A stretch of DNA of 64,000 nt from Caballeronia sp. dw_19 (GCF_018449515.1 NZ_JAAVUQ010000035.1:16777-80776), one strand, 5' to 3'; positions 17,752 to 27,846 are shown, numbered from the stretch's first letter. The notes: generated from the sequence alone by a model not told the origin. Translations and numbers: made by a program.

Positions 17752-18513
17752 TCACGACAACGATCGGCCGCCATCAATCGTGATCACCTGCCCGGTCATG
17801 AAGCCCGGCGCATCGGTGGCAACCCACGTTATCGCGTCGGCGATCTCACCCGGATCGCCGAGCCGTCCCAGCGGAATCTGGGGCAGATAGCGAGCCATCG
17901 CCTCGTCCCACGTCTCGCCTGGGCGCAAGAACTTCTCGAACATCGGCGTCTTCAGCGATCCGGGCGCGATCGAGTTGACGAGAATCCCGTCGCCCGCAAG
18001 TTCAAGCGAGAGCGTCTGCGTAAGCGAGATCGCCGCCGCTTTTGCCGCGCAATACGCGCTCATGCCTGGCCGCGCGCGGATGCCGGATACCGAGGTGACA
18101 TTGACAATCCGTCCGGACCGCTGCCGCCGCATCAACGGCGTCACCGCCGCGCACAGGTTCGCGATGCCCGCGACGTTGACGTCCATGATTCTCGTCCACA
18201 TCGCCGCATCGACGTCCTCGAAGGGCAGGTTCGTCTGCGGCAACCCTGCGTTGTTGACGAGTACATCGACACGGCCGCAGCGTGCCTCGATGTCGGCCAC
18301 CGCCTTGCCGACTGCGTCCCGAGCGCGCACGTCCACCGCCCACGACGCCGCCGTCTCGCCGCCCGGGTCGAGATTCGCTGCCTGTGCCTTCGCTGCCTGC
18401 GCATCGATATCAAGCACCATCACCACAAAGCCGCGCCGGTGCAAACGCGCCGCCGTCTCCGCACCGACGCCGCTGCCCGCGCCAGTCACAATTGCTACCT
18501 TGCTACTGCTCAT
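17752..18513 (-). CDS. Short-chain dehydrogenase/reductase
   Basis: This 253-residue classical SDR has the NAD(P) motif VTGAGSGVGAETAARL at the N-terminus, the NNAG motif (VDVLVNNAGLP), catalytic Ser in NVTSVSG and the YCAAK active-site pair. An Asp near the end of the second beta strand (VMVLDIDAQ) favours NAD over NADP. It probably oxidises a hydroxyl group on a pathway intermediate. It lies between two aldehyde dehydrogenase genes, with gaps of 68 and 50 bases, in the same operon. Confidence 0.85.
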   Translation of the reverse strand: MSSSKVAIVTGAGSGVGAETAARLHRRGFVVMVLDIDAQAAKAQAANLDPGGETAASWAVDVRARDAVGKAVADIEARCGRVDVLVNNAGLPQTNLPFEDVDAAMWTRIMDVNVAGIANLCAAVTPLMRRQRSGRIVNVTSVSGIRARPGMSAYCAAKAAAISLTQTLSLELAGDGILVNSIAPGSLKTPMFEKFLRPGETWDEAMARYLPQIPLGRLGDPGEIADAITWVATDAPGFMTGQVITIDGGRSLS

Positions 18514-18563
18514 AGCCTGCTGACTCCCTTATCCGATGTTCTTCAATATGTTTCATGCCGCCA

Positions 18564-20012
18564 TCATGCTGAGCGCAGCGGCGGATGCTGGAGGATCGCC
18601 TTGCGCCGCATGTAGGCTTCGAGCCCCTCGATACCGGACTCGTAGCCATGTCCCGACGCCTTGATCCCACCGAACGGCGTCTCGGTGCGCGACAGCACGA
18701 CCGTGTTCACGCCAACCATCCCCGCTTCGAGCGCGTCGCTGACCATCGTTGCGCGTTCAAGCGATTCTGTGAACACAAACGAACCAAGCCCGTACGTCGT
18801 GTCGTTGGCGCGGCGGATCACGTCGTCGGTGTCCGAGAAGCGCGCGACCGGCACGATCGGGCCGAATACCTCGTCCGTCATGATCTTCGCGTCATCCGGC
18901 ACATCTGAAATCACGGTCGGCGCAAAGAAATAGCCATCTCCGGCTGGCCGGCTGCCCACGTCGTGAACCGTCGCGCCGCGCGCACGCGCGTCGTCGACAA
19001 ACCCACCCATTACGTCGAGACGGCGGCGGTTCGCAAGCGCGCCCATCTGTGTAGTAGGTTCGACACCGGGACCCACGCACAGCGCCGCCGCGAACGCGGC
19101 GACACGCTCAACGAAACGGTCAACCACGCGCTCGTGCACATAGAAGCGGCTTGGCACGTTGCAGACCTGGCCCGAGTTGCGAAACTTCGCTATCGCACAT
19201 GCCTGCGCCACAGCGTCAACATCGACGTCGTCGAACACGATCACGGGTGCGTTGCCGCCCAGCTCCATCGTCGTCACCAGGTCATGATCGACGGCGAGAT
19301 GGCCCAGCGCGCGGCCCACACCGATCGATCCGGTGAGAGACACCTTGCGGATCACGGGGCTCTTCAGCAATCGCTCGGAAATCTGCGCGGGAATGCCGAG
19401 CACGAGGTTCGCCACCCCGGGCGGCAAACCCGCCTCTTCGAGGCATTCAAACACTGCAACCGCAGTCGCGGGCGTTTCTTCCGAAGCCTTGATGACGATC
19501 GTGCAGCCCGCCGCAAGCGCGCCACCGACCTTCCGCGCAACCGTCGTCGCCGGGAAATTCCACGGCGTGAACGCGGCAACCGGGCCGATCGGCTCGGCAA
19601 CCACCATCAGTCGCGTACCAGGCGCTCCCGGCACGATCCGGCCATACGCACGGCGGCCCTCCTCTGCATACCAATCGAGAATATCCGCGCTGACCGCGAT
19701 CTCCGCCCGGGATTCGGCAAGTGGCTTTCCCTGCTCCAGGCTCAGGATCGGCGCCGCTGTGTCGACACGTGCGCGCAGCAGCTCGGCCGCACGGCGCAGA
19801 ATGCGGTAGCGCTCCTGCGGCGCGGTGTGGCGCCACGGCGTCGCGCTGCGACCCGCGGCGGCGAGTGCCGCGTCGATATCGGCCTCGCCCGCATGCGCGA
19901 ATTCGGTGAGCGGTCGCGCAGTCGCGGGGTCAACGACCGTCTCCGCTGTCGTGCCGCTGCCCCGGCGCCACGCACCATCGATGAATTGTCTGATTTCCGG
20001 AAAAGTTTGCAT
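18564..20012 (-). CDS. Second succinate-semialdehyde dehydrogenase-type aldehyde dehydrogenase
   Basis: The 482-residue ALDH has FTPWNFPATTVARKVGGALA, the Glu in MELGGNAPVIVFDDVDVD and the Cys in NSGQVCNVPSRFY. ATG 20012 is preferred to the GTG one codon earlier. It is clearly diverged from the GabD-like gene at 16202, so this is not a recent duplication. Two different aldehyde dehydrogenases in one operon suggest either two aldehyde steps or two chain lengths. Confidence 0.8.
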   Translation of the reverse strand: MQTFPEIRQFIDGAWRRGSGTTAETVVDPATARPLTEFAHAGEADIDAALAAAGRSATPWRHTAPQERYRILRRAAELLRARVDTAAPILSLEQGKPLAESRAEIAVSADILDWYAEEGRRAYGRIVPGAPGTRLMVVAEPIGPVAAFTPWNFPATTVARKVGGALAAGCTIVIKASEETPATAVAVFECLEEAGLPPGVANLVLGIPAQISERLLKSPVIRKVSLTGSIGVGRALGHLAVDHDLVTTMELGGNAPVIVFDDVDVDAVAQACAIAKFRNSGQVCNVPSRFYVHERVVDRFVERVAAFAAALCVGPGVEPTTQMGALANRRRLDVMGGFVDDARARGATVHDVGSRPAGDGYFFAPTVISDVPDDAKIMTDEVFGPIVPVARFSDTDDVIRRANDTTYGLGSFVFTESLERATMVSDALEAGMVGVNTVVLSRTETPFGGIKASGHGYESGIEGLEAYMRRKAILQHPPLRSA

Positions 20013-20045
20013 CACTTCTTCTACTCCATGAAAAGTGGCGGGCCA

Positions 20046-21407
20046 TCACACCATCGGCAACGGCCGCCTGGCCGTTTCGCGCAGTGTCAATGCCGTTCCC
20101 AACGAGATGGCAGCCGCGACCAGCAACATCCACGCGGGCGCCTTTGCGTCGCCCGTCGCCGCGATCAGCCATGTCGCGAGATACGGTGCTGTACCACCCG
20201 CGAGAATCGACGCGAGGTTGTAACCGAGATTGAATCCGCTTGCACGCACGCGTGCCGGGAATTGTTCACAGTAAGTTGACAGGATCACACTCATGTACAG
20301 CGCCTCGAGCTGGCCGAGCACAATCTGGGCAAGGACTGCCGCCGCGACAGAATGCGACATCACGAGAAATGCAGGATAGGCAAGCACAAGGTCAGCCGCG
20401 CAGACCGCAATCAGTAAGGGCCGGCGGCCCACTCGATCCGACATTCTCCCCCAGAAAGGAATGACGAACATCGCAAGGATCAGCGTTGCAGTGGTCGACC
20501 ACGCGGCGGCTGTACCCGACATCACGTTCTGCCTCTGGAAATACGTCGACATATAGGTGAACGTCAAGTAGTACGACATGAATGATGCCAGCGATAGTCC
20601 GCAGACAGTCAGCACGCCGCGCGGATTCGAGCGTAGCGCCTCCAGCGCCGGCGCACGCGCGACAGAACCGGTCTGTTCGAGACGCTCGAACTGTTGCGAT
20701 TCCTCCATTCTCCAGCGCAACACGAGCGTGATCAGGCCGAGCGGCAACGACACGAGGAACGGAATGCGCCAGCCCCAGGCAAGGAGCGCGTCATGCGACA
20801 TGCTCACATGTAACACTGCCACACTCGCCGATCCGAGCATGGTGCCGATCATTGTGCCGAGGTTCATCGTGCTGGTCAGCCGGCCGCGCTGCCCGTCCGG
20901 CGCGACCTCCGCAACATAGGATGCGGCGCTGCCGAGTTCACCTCCCGCTGAAAGTCCCTGAACACAGCGCAGCAGGAACAGCAGCACCGGCGCGGCAATG
21001 CCAACCGTCGCGTAGGACGGCAGCAGGCCGATCGCCGTGCTCGCGAACGCCATCCCGGCAACCGACAGCGTCAGTGCCGGCCGTCGCCCGTAACGGTCGC
21101 TGAGGTGGCCGATCAGGATGCCGCCGAGCGGCCTCAGCACGAACGACGCACCGAATACACCCAGCGTATAAAGTAGCGCGGCAGTCGGGTTGTCCGACGC
21201 AAAGAAAACGTTGGCGATCACCGTCGCGAGAAACGCATAGACGCTGAAATCGAAATACTCCACGATCGTGCCGAAGGCACCAGCCGAAATAATGCGGCGA
21301 ATGCGCCGTGCCGCCTCACGGTCGTCATGATCGCTGTGCTCCTCGCCCGCAACCGAGGCGAGCACTGCGGCAACTGGAATGCCACCAGCCTGCTTAATAT
21401 CACTCAC
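20046..21407 (-). CDS. MHS-family MFS permease
   Basis: The 453-residue transporter has twelve membrane helices and the metabolite:H+ symporter signatures. These are EYFDFSVYAFLATVIANVFF near the first helix, the loop GHLSDRYGRRPAL and RCVQGLSAGGELGSAASYVAE. MHS permeases import carboxylates and related small acids by proton symport. Its place inside the catabolic operon (54 bases after thiolase, 33 before an ALDH) suggests it brings in the pathway substrate. Confidence 0.85.
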   Translation of the reverse strand: MSDIKQAGGIPVAAVLASVAGEEHSDHDDREAARRIRRIISAGAFGTIVEYFDFSVYAFLATVIANVFFASDNPTAALLYTLGVFGASFVLRPLGGILIGHLSDRYGRRPALTLSVAGMAFASTAIGLLPSYATVGIAAPVLLFLLRCVQGLSAGGELGSAASYVAEVAPDGQRGRLTSTMNLGTMIGTMLGSASVAVLHVSMSHDALLAWGWRIPFLVSLPLGLITLVLRWRMEESQQFERLEQTGSVARAPALEALRSNPRGVLTVCGLSLASFMSYYLTFTYMSTYFQRQNVMSGTAAAWSTTATLILAMFVIPFWGRMSDRVGRRPLLIAVCAADLVLAYPAFLVMSHSVAAAVLAQIVLGQLEALYMSVILSTYCEQFPARVRASGFNLGYNLASILAGGTAPYLATWLIAATGDAKAPAWMLLVAAAISLGTALTLRETARRPLPMV

Positions 21408-21461
21408 TGCTGTCTCCTGTCTGTTCGTATTTGTATGCCATCAAGGCGCGCGGCTATCTGT

Positions 21462-22640
21462 TCAAAGCACCTCGAACAGTCCGGCTGCCCCCATCCCACC
21501 GCCGACGCACATCGACACAACGACGTAGCGAACCCCTCTGCGTCGCCCTTCGATCAGCGCATGGCCCGCGAGCCGGGCTCCGGACATTCCGTACGGGTGG
21601 CCAAGTGCAATTGCGCCGCCGTTGACGTTCAATAGCTCATCCGGGATACCAAGCCGTTCGCGGCAGTGGATCACCTGAACCGCGAAGGCTTCGTTGATTT
21701 CCCAAAGCCCGATGTCATCCACCGTCAGACCATGACGCGCCAGCAACTTCGGAATTGCGTAAATTGGCCCGACACCCATTTCGTCCGGCTCGCAGCCCGC
21801 CACCGCAAAGCCGCGGAAAAGGCCAAGGGGCGCGAGGTTGCGCTGCTGCGCCGTGCGCGCATCCATGAGCACGCATGCCGATGCGCCGTCCGACAACTGG
21901 CTCGCGTTACCCGCGGTGATGCAACCGCCCTCCAGCACCGGTTTCAGCCGGGCAAGACCGTCTGGCGTCGACAGCCGGATGCCCTCATCGGCTTTGAGCA
22001 GGTGACGCTCGATCGACGTCGTGCCGGTCTCCTTGTCGGTGACGCGGCGCTCGACTTCGATCGGCACGATTTCGGCCGCGTAGCGTCCGTTGGCCTGCGC
22101 CTCGAACGCACGCTGCTGGCTGCGAGCGCCAAACTCATCCTGGCGCTCGCGTGAGATGCCGTAGCGCTTCGCGACGACCTCGCCCGTGTCGATCATCGTC
22201 AGGTAGATCGATGGCTGATGACTGACCAGCCAAGGGTCCTGCTCCATGAAGTGATTCATGTGCTCGTTTTGCACGCAGGAAATCGTGTCGAGTCCGCCGG
22301 CCACGACAATCTCCGCCTCACCGCACATGATTGCTCGCGCGCCCATCGCGATCGTCTGAAGACCGGACGAGCAGAGCCGGTTCACGGTCACGCCTGGCAC
22401 GCTCACCGGCAACCCCGCGCGCAACGCAATCTGGCGTGCCACATTTTCCCCCGCTGCCCCTTCAGGACGGCCGCAGCCCATCAATACGTCTTCAATCTCG
22501 CCCGCCTCGATGCCCGCGCGCTGGACCGCATGGCGGACCGCATGAGCGCCCAACGTAGGACCATGCGTCGCATTCAGCGAACCGCGATAAGCCTTGCCGA
22601 TCGGCGTACGCGCAGTTGATACGACAACGACTTCGTTCAT
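21462..22640 (-). CDS. Acetyl-CoA acyltransferase (thiolase)
   Basis: The enzyme cleaves a 3-ketoacyl-CoA with CoA to release acetyl-CoA. The 392-residue protein has the acyl-accepting Cys in TVNRLCSSGLQTIAMGARAI, the EINEAFAVQ segment, the catalytic His in GGAIALGHPYGMSG and the second Cys in SMCVGGGMGAAG. The start ATG overlaps the stop of the upstream fadB-like gene as TGATG, a sign of translational coupling. A longer in-frame extension to 22952 is rejected because it overlaps that gene. Confidence 0.9.
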   Translation of the reverse strand: MNEVVVVSTARTPIGKAYRGSLNATHGPTLGAHAVRHAVQRAGIEAGEIEDVLMGCGRPEGAAGENVARQIALRAGLPVSVPGVTVNRLCSSGLQTIAMGARAIMCGEAEIVVAGGLDTISCVQNEHMNHFMEQDPWLVSHQPSIYLTMIDTGEVVAKRYGISRERQDEFGARSQQRAFEAQANGRYAAEIVPIEVERRVTDKETGTTSIERHLLKADEGIRLSTPDGLARLKPVLEGGCITAGNASQLSDGASACVLMDARTAQQRNLAPLGLFRGFAVAGCEPDEMGVGPIYAIPKLLARHGLTVDDIGLWEINEAFAVQVIHCRERLGIPDELLNVNGGAIALGHPYGMSGARLAGHALIEGRRRGVRYVVVSMCVGGGMGAAGLFEVL

Positions 22641-24766
22641 CACACCGTCTCCTTGCTGATTTCGCCTGCGCTCACACCGGCGCGACTGAACGCGGATAAC
22701 TTGTGGCCCCGGGCCGCCAGTTCGAGGAGCAATGCCGGCGGTTGCCAGAACGCGGGTTCTTCGTGGTTGGCGTACACATGCAGGTTCGCGACAACTGCAT
22801 GAAGCCCGAGTGCGTCGGCGTTGAACAGTGGACCGCCCCGATGACGAGGAAACCCATAGCCATTCAGGAAGACGGCATCCACGTCGGAGCCGCGTTGCGC
22901 AATGCCTTCTTGCAACAGGCGCGTACCTTCGACGATCAATGCGTGGGTGCACCGCTGGATGATTTCGTCGTCAGTGAATGTGCGCGGTGCGACCCCGGCC
23001 TCGGCGCGCGCCTGCGAAATCAATTCGTTCACTTCCCGGTCCGGCATACCGCCGCGCTGTCCCGCCTCGTAACGATAGATGCCGCTTCCGCCCTTCAAGC
23101 CGAGCCGGCCGCTCTCGCTCACACGGTCGAGCCACGCGGGCCAGCGCAATTGCGGACGTTCATGCATCTGGCGCTGCCGGATCAAATAACCGACGTCGAG
23201 ACCGGCGAGATCGGCCACGTGAAATGGTCCCATCGCAAAACCCCATTGCTCCAGCGCCGAATCGACCTGCTGCGGCGCCGCGCCGAGTTCGACGATACGC
23301 GCCGCCTGACGCAGATACTCATGCCACATCCGGTTGCCGATGAAGCCGTCGCAAACGCCCGACACGACGCCCACCTTGCCGAGCCGCTTTGCGAGCGCAA
23401 GCGCGCTCACGAGGACATCAGGCGCAGTGACAGTGCCGCGGACGATTTCAAGCAGTCGCATCACCGGCGCCGGACTGAAGAAGTGCAGACCGACAACGTC
23501 GCGGGGCCGCTCTGTAAATTGCGCAATCGCATTCACATCGAGCGTCGACGTATTGGTCGCAAGGATTGCACCGGGACGCATGACGGCGTCGAGGTGCGTG
23601 AAGACCTGACGTTTCACGTCCAGATCCTCGAAGACCGCTTCGATCACAAGGCCCGCTTCAGCGAGCGAATCGACTTGCGAGACCGGCGTAACCAGTCCGG
23701 CGCGGCGCTCCGCCTCGGCCGCCGACAGGCGACCCTTCTGCGCCTGCTGCGCATAATGCAAACGGATCGACGCGATGCCCTTTTCAAGTGACTCCGGCTT
23801 CGCGTCGAAGAGCCGCACGGCGACACCCGAATTTGCGAAACATGTGGCAATACCTGCGCCCATCGTGCCTGCACCGACAATGGCTACTTCATCCACTGTT
23901 CGCGCAGCCACGTCCTGTGCGGCGCGCTCGTCGAGCGAAGCGGCGCGCTTTTCAGCGAAAAACGCATAGCGCAGCGCTTCGGACTCAGGCCTCGCCACCA
24001 GTTCCTCGAACAGCGTGCGTTCGATTTGCATACCTTCGTCAAACGGCATGGCACCTGCCGCATCGATACAGCGATTGATCGTTTCAACCGGCAGTGCGTA
24101 AGCGTTCTCGCGAGCGGCTTTTCTCGACGCGCCAGCATCTCGATCGACCGGCAGAGGTCGATCGCAGGTCCGCGGCAACGGCGCACCCGATTCGATCCAT
24201 CCCGAGAGCAGCTTCACGGCTCCCTCAATCAGGTCGCCCTCCACGATCGCGTCGACGATGCCCATGCGCTGCGCGGCATCGGCACGCAGCGGGCGGCCAG
24301 CGACGATGAACTCCCGCGCCACCATGCGGCCGACCAGCCGGGGCAGACGTTGTGTACCGCCGGCGCCTGGCATCAGACCAAGTGTGATTTCGGGCAAACC
24401 AAGGCTAGCGCGTGCGGATGCAACCCGCGCATGACAACCCAGTGCGAGTTCCATGCCCCCGCCAAGCGCAAAGCCGTCGATCGCCGCGACAACCGGCACG
24501 CGTGCCTGCTCGATGCGCGCAATCAGATCGTTCAGCGACGGAAACGCGGTACTGGGCGCCGTGCCGAATTCGGCGATGTCGGCGCCCGCAGAAAACGCGC
24601 GCGCGCCGCTGCCCGCCAACACGATACCGCGCACGTCCGGGTTATCGAGCCCGGCACCAATACGTTCGTACAATTCGCTGCGAAGCGCGAAACCGAGTGC
24701 ATTCACTGGTGGGCTGTCGAGCAGGATGACCGCGATGCCGCGGCGTATGTCCAACGATGACGTCAT
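22640..24766 (-). CDS. FadB-like 3-hydroxyacyl-CoA dehydrogenase / enoyl-CoA hydratase
   Basis: The 708-residue bifunctional enzyme hydrates a 2-enoyl-CoA and oxidises the resulting 3-hydroxyacyl-CoA. Residues 1-190 are the crotonase domain (AFSAGADIAEFG oxyanion loop, ALGGGMELALGCHARVA). The dehydrogenase domain follows from about residue 290 (VAIVGAGTMGAGIATCFANS, then HFFSPAPVMRLLEIV), with C-terminal helical domains. It is the peroxisomal-type monomer layout, not the FadJ/FadB complex form. It is coupled to thiolase by a TGATG overlap. Confidence 0.9.
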   Translation of the reverse strand: MTSSLDIRRGIAVILLDSPPVNALGFALRSELYERIGAGLDNPDVRGIVLAGSGARAFSAGADIAEFGTAPSTAFPSLNDLIARIEQARVPVVAAIDGFALGGGMELALGCHARVASARASLGLPEITLGLMPGAGGTQRLPRLVGRMVAREFIVAGRPLRADAAQRMGIVDAIVEGDLIEGAVKLLSGWIESGAPLPRTCDRPLPVDRDAGASRKAARENAYALPVETINRCIDAAGAMPFDEGMQIERTLFEELVARPESEALRYAFFAEKRAASLDERAAQDVAARTVDEVAIVGAGTMGAGIATCFANSGVAVRLFDAKPESLEKGIASIRLHYAQQAQKGRLSAAEAERRAGLVTPVSQVDSLAEAGLVIEAVFEDLDVKRQVFTHLDAVMRPGAILATNTSTLDVNAIAQFTERPRDVVGLHFFSPAPVMRLLEIVRGTVTAPDVLVSALALAKRLGKVGVVSGVCDGFIGNRMWHEYLRQAARIVELGAAPQQVDSALEQWGFAMGPFHVADLAGLDVGYLIRQRQMHERPQLRWPAWLDRVSESGRLGLKGGSGIYRYEAGQRGGMPDREVNELISQARAEAGVAPRTFTDDEIIQRCTHALIVEGTRLLQEGIAQRGSDVDAVFLNGYGFPRHRGGPLFNADALGLHAVVANLHVYANHEEPAFWQPPALLLELAARGHKLSAFSRAGVSAGEISKETV

Positions 24767-24805
24767 TGATGAGATTCCGATTCCGTGGAGAAACGTGCGC
24801 GTCGC

Positions 24806-25624
24806 TCAGCCGATGCGTGCGACGATGCCCGCGACACGATCGCGGTGATCAGCGGTCGCATGCGCGAGCGCCTGGAACGCGGCCGACATTTCGAGGACCG
24901 TCTCAAGCCGTGCATTCGCCGACTCACGCATCAGGCGCTTCGCCATGCGCAGCACGTGCGAGGGATTCGCGGCAATGCGCTCCGCCACGGCAAATGCTTG
25001 TTCAAGCAGGTCATCGTGTGGCACGACCTTCGATACGAGCCCGTACTGGAGCGCTGTCGTCGCATCTATCGTGTCGCCGGTGAATGTCATCTCGGCGGCC
25101 CGGGCCGGGCCGATCACGCGCTGCAACAGCCACGCGCCGCCGTCGCCCGGGATGATGCCCACCTTCACGAAGCTTTCGGCAAACGTCGCCCGCTCGCTCG
25201 CGATCCGGAAATCGCACATGCACGCGAGATCGAGACCCGCACCGATAGCCGGCCCATTGACCGCCGCGATCAGTGGGACCTCGAATTTGTAGAGCGCCAT
25301 CGTCACGCGATGGATGCCTTCCTGATACCGGTACCGGTCTTCAACCGGCTCGATCGACCGATCCTGAGCGCGCGTGTGCATCAGCTTCACGTCGCCACCG
25401 GCGCTGAACGCCTTGCCCGCCCCAGTCAAAATCGCCGCGCGGATCTCGCGATTGCGATGCACCTGTCCGAACACCGCTTCGATGTCGGAGAAGTCGTCCT
25501 CGCTGCTCATCGCATTGCGCGTATCGGGCGCGTTCAGCGTGATCAACGCGATGCCATCTTTCGCAGTGCAGGTAACGAATGGCTGACGCTCGCCTTGCGC
25601 GGATTGTCGGGGAATGTCACTCAC
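24806..25624 (-). CDS. Enoyl-CoA hydratase/isomerase family protein (1)
   Basis: The 272-residue crotonase-family protein has the oxyanion segments ILTGAGKAFSAGGDVKLM and AVNGPAIGAGLDLACMCDFR and the catalytic region VKVGIIPGDGGAWLLQRVIG. The start is a GTG at 25624 with AGGAGA upstream, and it overlaps the stop of the preceding hydratase gene by four bases (GTGA). The longer frame to 26077 would overlap that gene and is rejected. It is one of two hydratases in the operon, suggesting hydration or isomerisation at two steps. Confidence 0.85.
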   Translation of the reverse strand: MSDIPRQSAQGERQPFVTCTAKDGIALITLNAPDTRNAMSSEDDFSDIEAVFGQVHRNREIRAAILTGAGKAFSAGGDVKLMHTRAQDRSIEPVEDRYRYQEGIHRVTMALYKFEVPLIAAVNGPAIGAGLDLACMCDFRIASERATFAESFVKVGIIPGDGGAWLLQRVIGPARAAEMTFTGDTIDATTALQYGLVSKVVPHDDLLEQAFAVAERIAANPSHVLRMAKRLMRESANARLETVLEMSAAFQALAHATADHRDRVAGIVARIG

Positions 25625-26469
25625 GATGGGTCTCCTGTCTGGCCTGTGAGGCGCGCGAAGCGCGGCAGGCGTTTTTCCGTGAAAGCGGCTCGGCCTTCGG
25701 CAAAATCGGCGCCAGTACGTGCGCCTTGCAATGCCCGGTCGCTCGACGCGATTGCGCCCAGCAGCGTTTCGTCCGAAGCTGCACTCAGCTGTGCCTTGAT
25801 CGTCGCCATGGATTGCGGTGCACAGCGCTCGACTAGCAAGCGCAGATAGCCGGCGACGTGCGTGTCGAAGGAGGCCTCGTCGGCGAGCTGGTCGACGAGG
25901 CCGAGACGCAGCGCCTCGGAGGCATCCACGACTCGGCCCGAGAGCAGCAGGTCCCGGCTGGCTCCAGCACCGATCATCCGTGGCAGCCACCATGCGATGC
26001 CGTATTCGGCGACGAGCCCCACGCGGCTGTAGGTAAAACCAAGCTTCGCATTCGCGGCCGCAATACGGACGTCGCAAAATGCGGCAAGCACGAGACCAAC
26101 GCCAATCGCGGCACCGTTGATCGCCGCAACGATTGGCTTGCGCGATACGCTCAGATAGCCGAAGCGGAATTCGTTGAGCGTCTTCGGTTCGGATGCGTAC
26201 GGAATCGCGCCGTTGGCAACGGGGCTCGTCCCAAGATCAGCACCAGAACAGAATCCCTTGCCTTCTCCGGTGATACAGATCACGAGACAATCTGGATCAG
26301 CGTCGGCTGTCTGCACAAACACGCGCAATGCGGCATCCATCTCGGGTGTCATCGCGTTCAGCCGATCAGGACGGTTCAGCGCAATCCAGGCAATGCCGTC
26401 TGCGAGCCGATACGTTGCATGGGCCGATTCGTCGCGCACATCCGGACTGTGGGCAGCCTTAATCGCCAT
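25621..26469 (-). CDS. Enoyl-CoA hydratase/isomerase family protein (2)
   Basis: This 282-residue crotonase homologue carries VICITGEGKGFCSGADLG and INGAAIGVGLVLAAFCDVRI followed by YSRVGLVAEYGIAWWLPRMI. Chosen start ATG 26469 overlaps the end of the CoA-transferase gene by 11 bases. It differs strongly from the hydratase downstream, so each probably acts on its own intermediate. In this family the residues seen do not distinguish hydratase from isomerase. Confidence 0.85.
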   Translation of the reverse strand: MAIKAAHSPDVRDESAHATYRLADGIAWIALNRPDRLNAMTPEMDAALRVFVQTADADPDCLVICITGEGKGFCSGADLGTSPVANGAIPYASEPKTLNEFRFGYLSVSRKPIVAAINGAAIGVGLVLAAFCDVRIAAANAKLGFTYSRVGLVAEYGIAWWLPRMIGAGASRDLLLSGRVVDASEALRLGLVDQLADEASFDTHVAGYLRLLVERCAPQSMATIKAQLSAASDETLLGAIASSDRALQGARTGADFAEGRAAFTEKRLPRFARLTGQTGDPS

Positions 26470-27685
26470 GGCGCTTCCTTGCTTTGCGCACGACGCCACT
26501 CTGTTCCAGTGCCTCGATATCGGACGGCGTGAACCTTACTTCCGCGAGAATCTCGCTCGCATGCTGGTTGTATTCGGGTGGGGCCGCATAGACGTTGCCC
26601 GGCGTACGCGACAGCTTCACCGGAATGCCGGTGCTGCGATACTCGCCGAGTTGTACGACCATCTTGCGGTGCAGCGTATGCGGGTGGGTCAGCACACGAT
26701 CGACGCTCTGCACCGGGCCGCCGCCGACACCAACGTCCATCAGCTTGTGCGCCAGTTCTTCGCCGTCGAACTCCTTCAGCCGTGCCTGAATCGCTTCGGC
26801 CAGCACCGCCCTGTTCTCGACGCGTGCCGCGTTACTGCGAAAGCGCGGATCGGTTGCCAGCTCGGGCGCCCCGATCACCGTGCAGAATTTCTCGTACTGG
26901 CGATCGTTGCCCACGGTGACGAGCATCGGCGCACCCTTGGTCTCGAACAGACTGTATGGCGAGATGCTGGGATGATCGTTGCCTGTGAGCCCCGGCACCT
27001 TGCCGGACATGAACCAGTTCGGGGCGTGCGGATGCAGCAGGCTCACGCCCGTGTCGTAGAGGGTGAGATCGACATGCTGCCCCTTGCCCGAGCGCTCCCG
27101 CTCGAACAGCGACATCGAAATGCCGATCACGGCGTTCGCACCGGTCATCATGTCGATGATCGGCACGCCGACCCGCAACGGACCGCTTTCCTTCGAACCG
27201 TTAATCGACACCAGACCCGTCCACGCCTGCGCCATCAGGTCATAACCAGGATAGCCGCCGAACGGACCGTCCTTGCCGAATCCGGTTACGCTCGCATAGA
27301 CCAGTCTCGGAAACCGCTCCGCGAGCTGCTCGTAACTGAGGCCCCACTTTTCCATTGTGCCCGGCTTGAAGTTCTCGATCAGCACGTCAGCTGTTTCGAG
27401 CAGACGCAGCAGCACTTCACGCCCTTCTTGACGCGATAGATCGAGCGACAGCGCGCGCTTGTTACGATTGACGTTCAGGAAGTAAGCGGATGCATCGCCC
27501 TGGAACGGGGGGCCCCACTCGCGCGTTTCATCGCCCTGCGGCGGCTCGACCTTGATGACGTCGGCGCCGTGGTCGGCCAGTATCTGCCCGGCGAGCGGGC
27601 CGCCCAGCACACGCGACACATCAATGACACGGATTCCCTTCAGTGCGCCAGCCGCCTGGCCGGCTGCAGCAGATGAACTGCTCAT
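26459..27685 (-). CDS. Class III CoA-transferase (CaiB/BaiF)
   Basis: This is the first gene of the leftward operon. The protein (408 aa) opens GIRVIDVSRVLGGPLAGQIL, has the ENFKPGTMEKWGL loop and the catalytic Asp in VGVPIIDMMTGA. Such enzymes activate carboxylic acids by taking CoA from a donor such as succinyl-CoA. Its position suggests it starts breakdown of a carboxylate or dicarboxylate by beta-oxidation. ATG 27685 follows GGAGACAG. The promoter region (27686-27846) contains a strong palindrome that is probably the IclR-type operator. Confidence 0.85.
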   Translation of the reverse strand: MSSSSAAAGQAAGALKGIRVIDVSRVLGGPLAGQILADHGADVIKVEPPQGDETREWGPPFQGDASAYFLNVNRNKRALSLDLSRQEGREVLLRLLETADVLIENFKPGTMEKWGLSYEQLAERFPRLVYASVTGFGKDGPFGGYPGYDLMAQAWTGLVSINGSKESGPLRVGVPIIDMMTGANAVIGISMSLFERERSGKGQHVDLTLYDTGVSLLHPHAPNWFMSGKVPGLTGNDHPSISPYSLFETKGAPMLVTVGNDRQYEKFCTVIGAPELATDPRFRSNAARVENRAVLAEAIQARLKEFDGEELAHKLMDVGVGGGPVQSVDRVLTHPHTLHRKMVVQLGEYRSTGIPVKLSRTPGNVYAAPPEYNQHASEILAEVRFTPSDIEALEQSGVVRKARKRHGD

Positions 27686-27779
27686 CAGTCTGTCTCCATA
27701 ATGACCTTGTTGCGTGCGCCGCACTGCATGCGGCGCCTGTATCTACAAGGCCATTATGGTCGTGGCTGTAACGTATTTC

Positions 27780-27814
27780 GACGTTCCAATTCCATGCAAT
27801 GGAACTGGAACGTC
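27780..27814. promoter_or_regulatory. Palindromic operator upstream of catabolic operon
   Basis: Two 16-base arms (GACGTTCCAATTCCAT and ATGGAACTGGAACGTC) around a three-base centre match with one mismatch. The core TTCCA-N5-TGGAA (27790-27804) resembles half-sites reported for IclR proteins. It lies about 95 bases before the CoA-transferase ATG and just beyond the stop of the IclR gene. It probably binds the adjacent regulator. Confidence 0.65.
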
Positions 27815-27846
27815 ATTGCCGGGCCTTTCCGACACCGCTACCCGAT

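Noticed and set aside
22703..23791. 362-codon forward ORF opposite the fadB-like gene
   Set aside because: Its composition is typical of antisense shadow ORFs in GC-rich DNA and no family motif is present.
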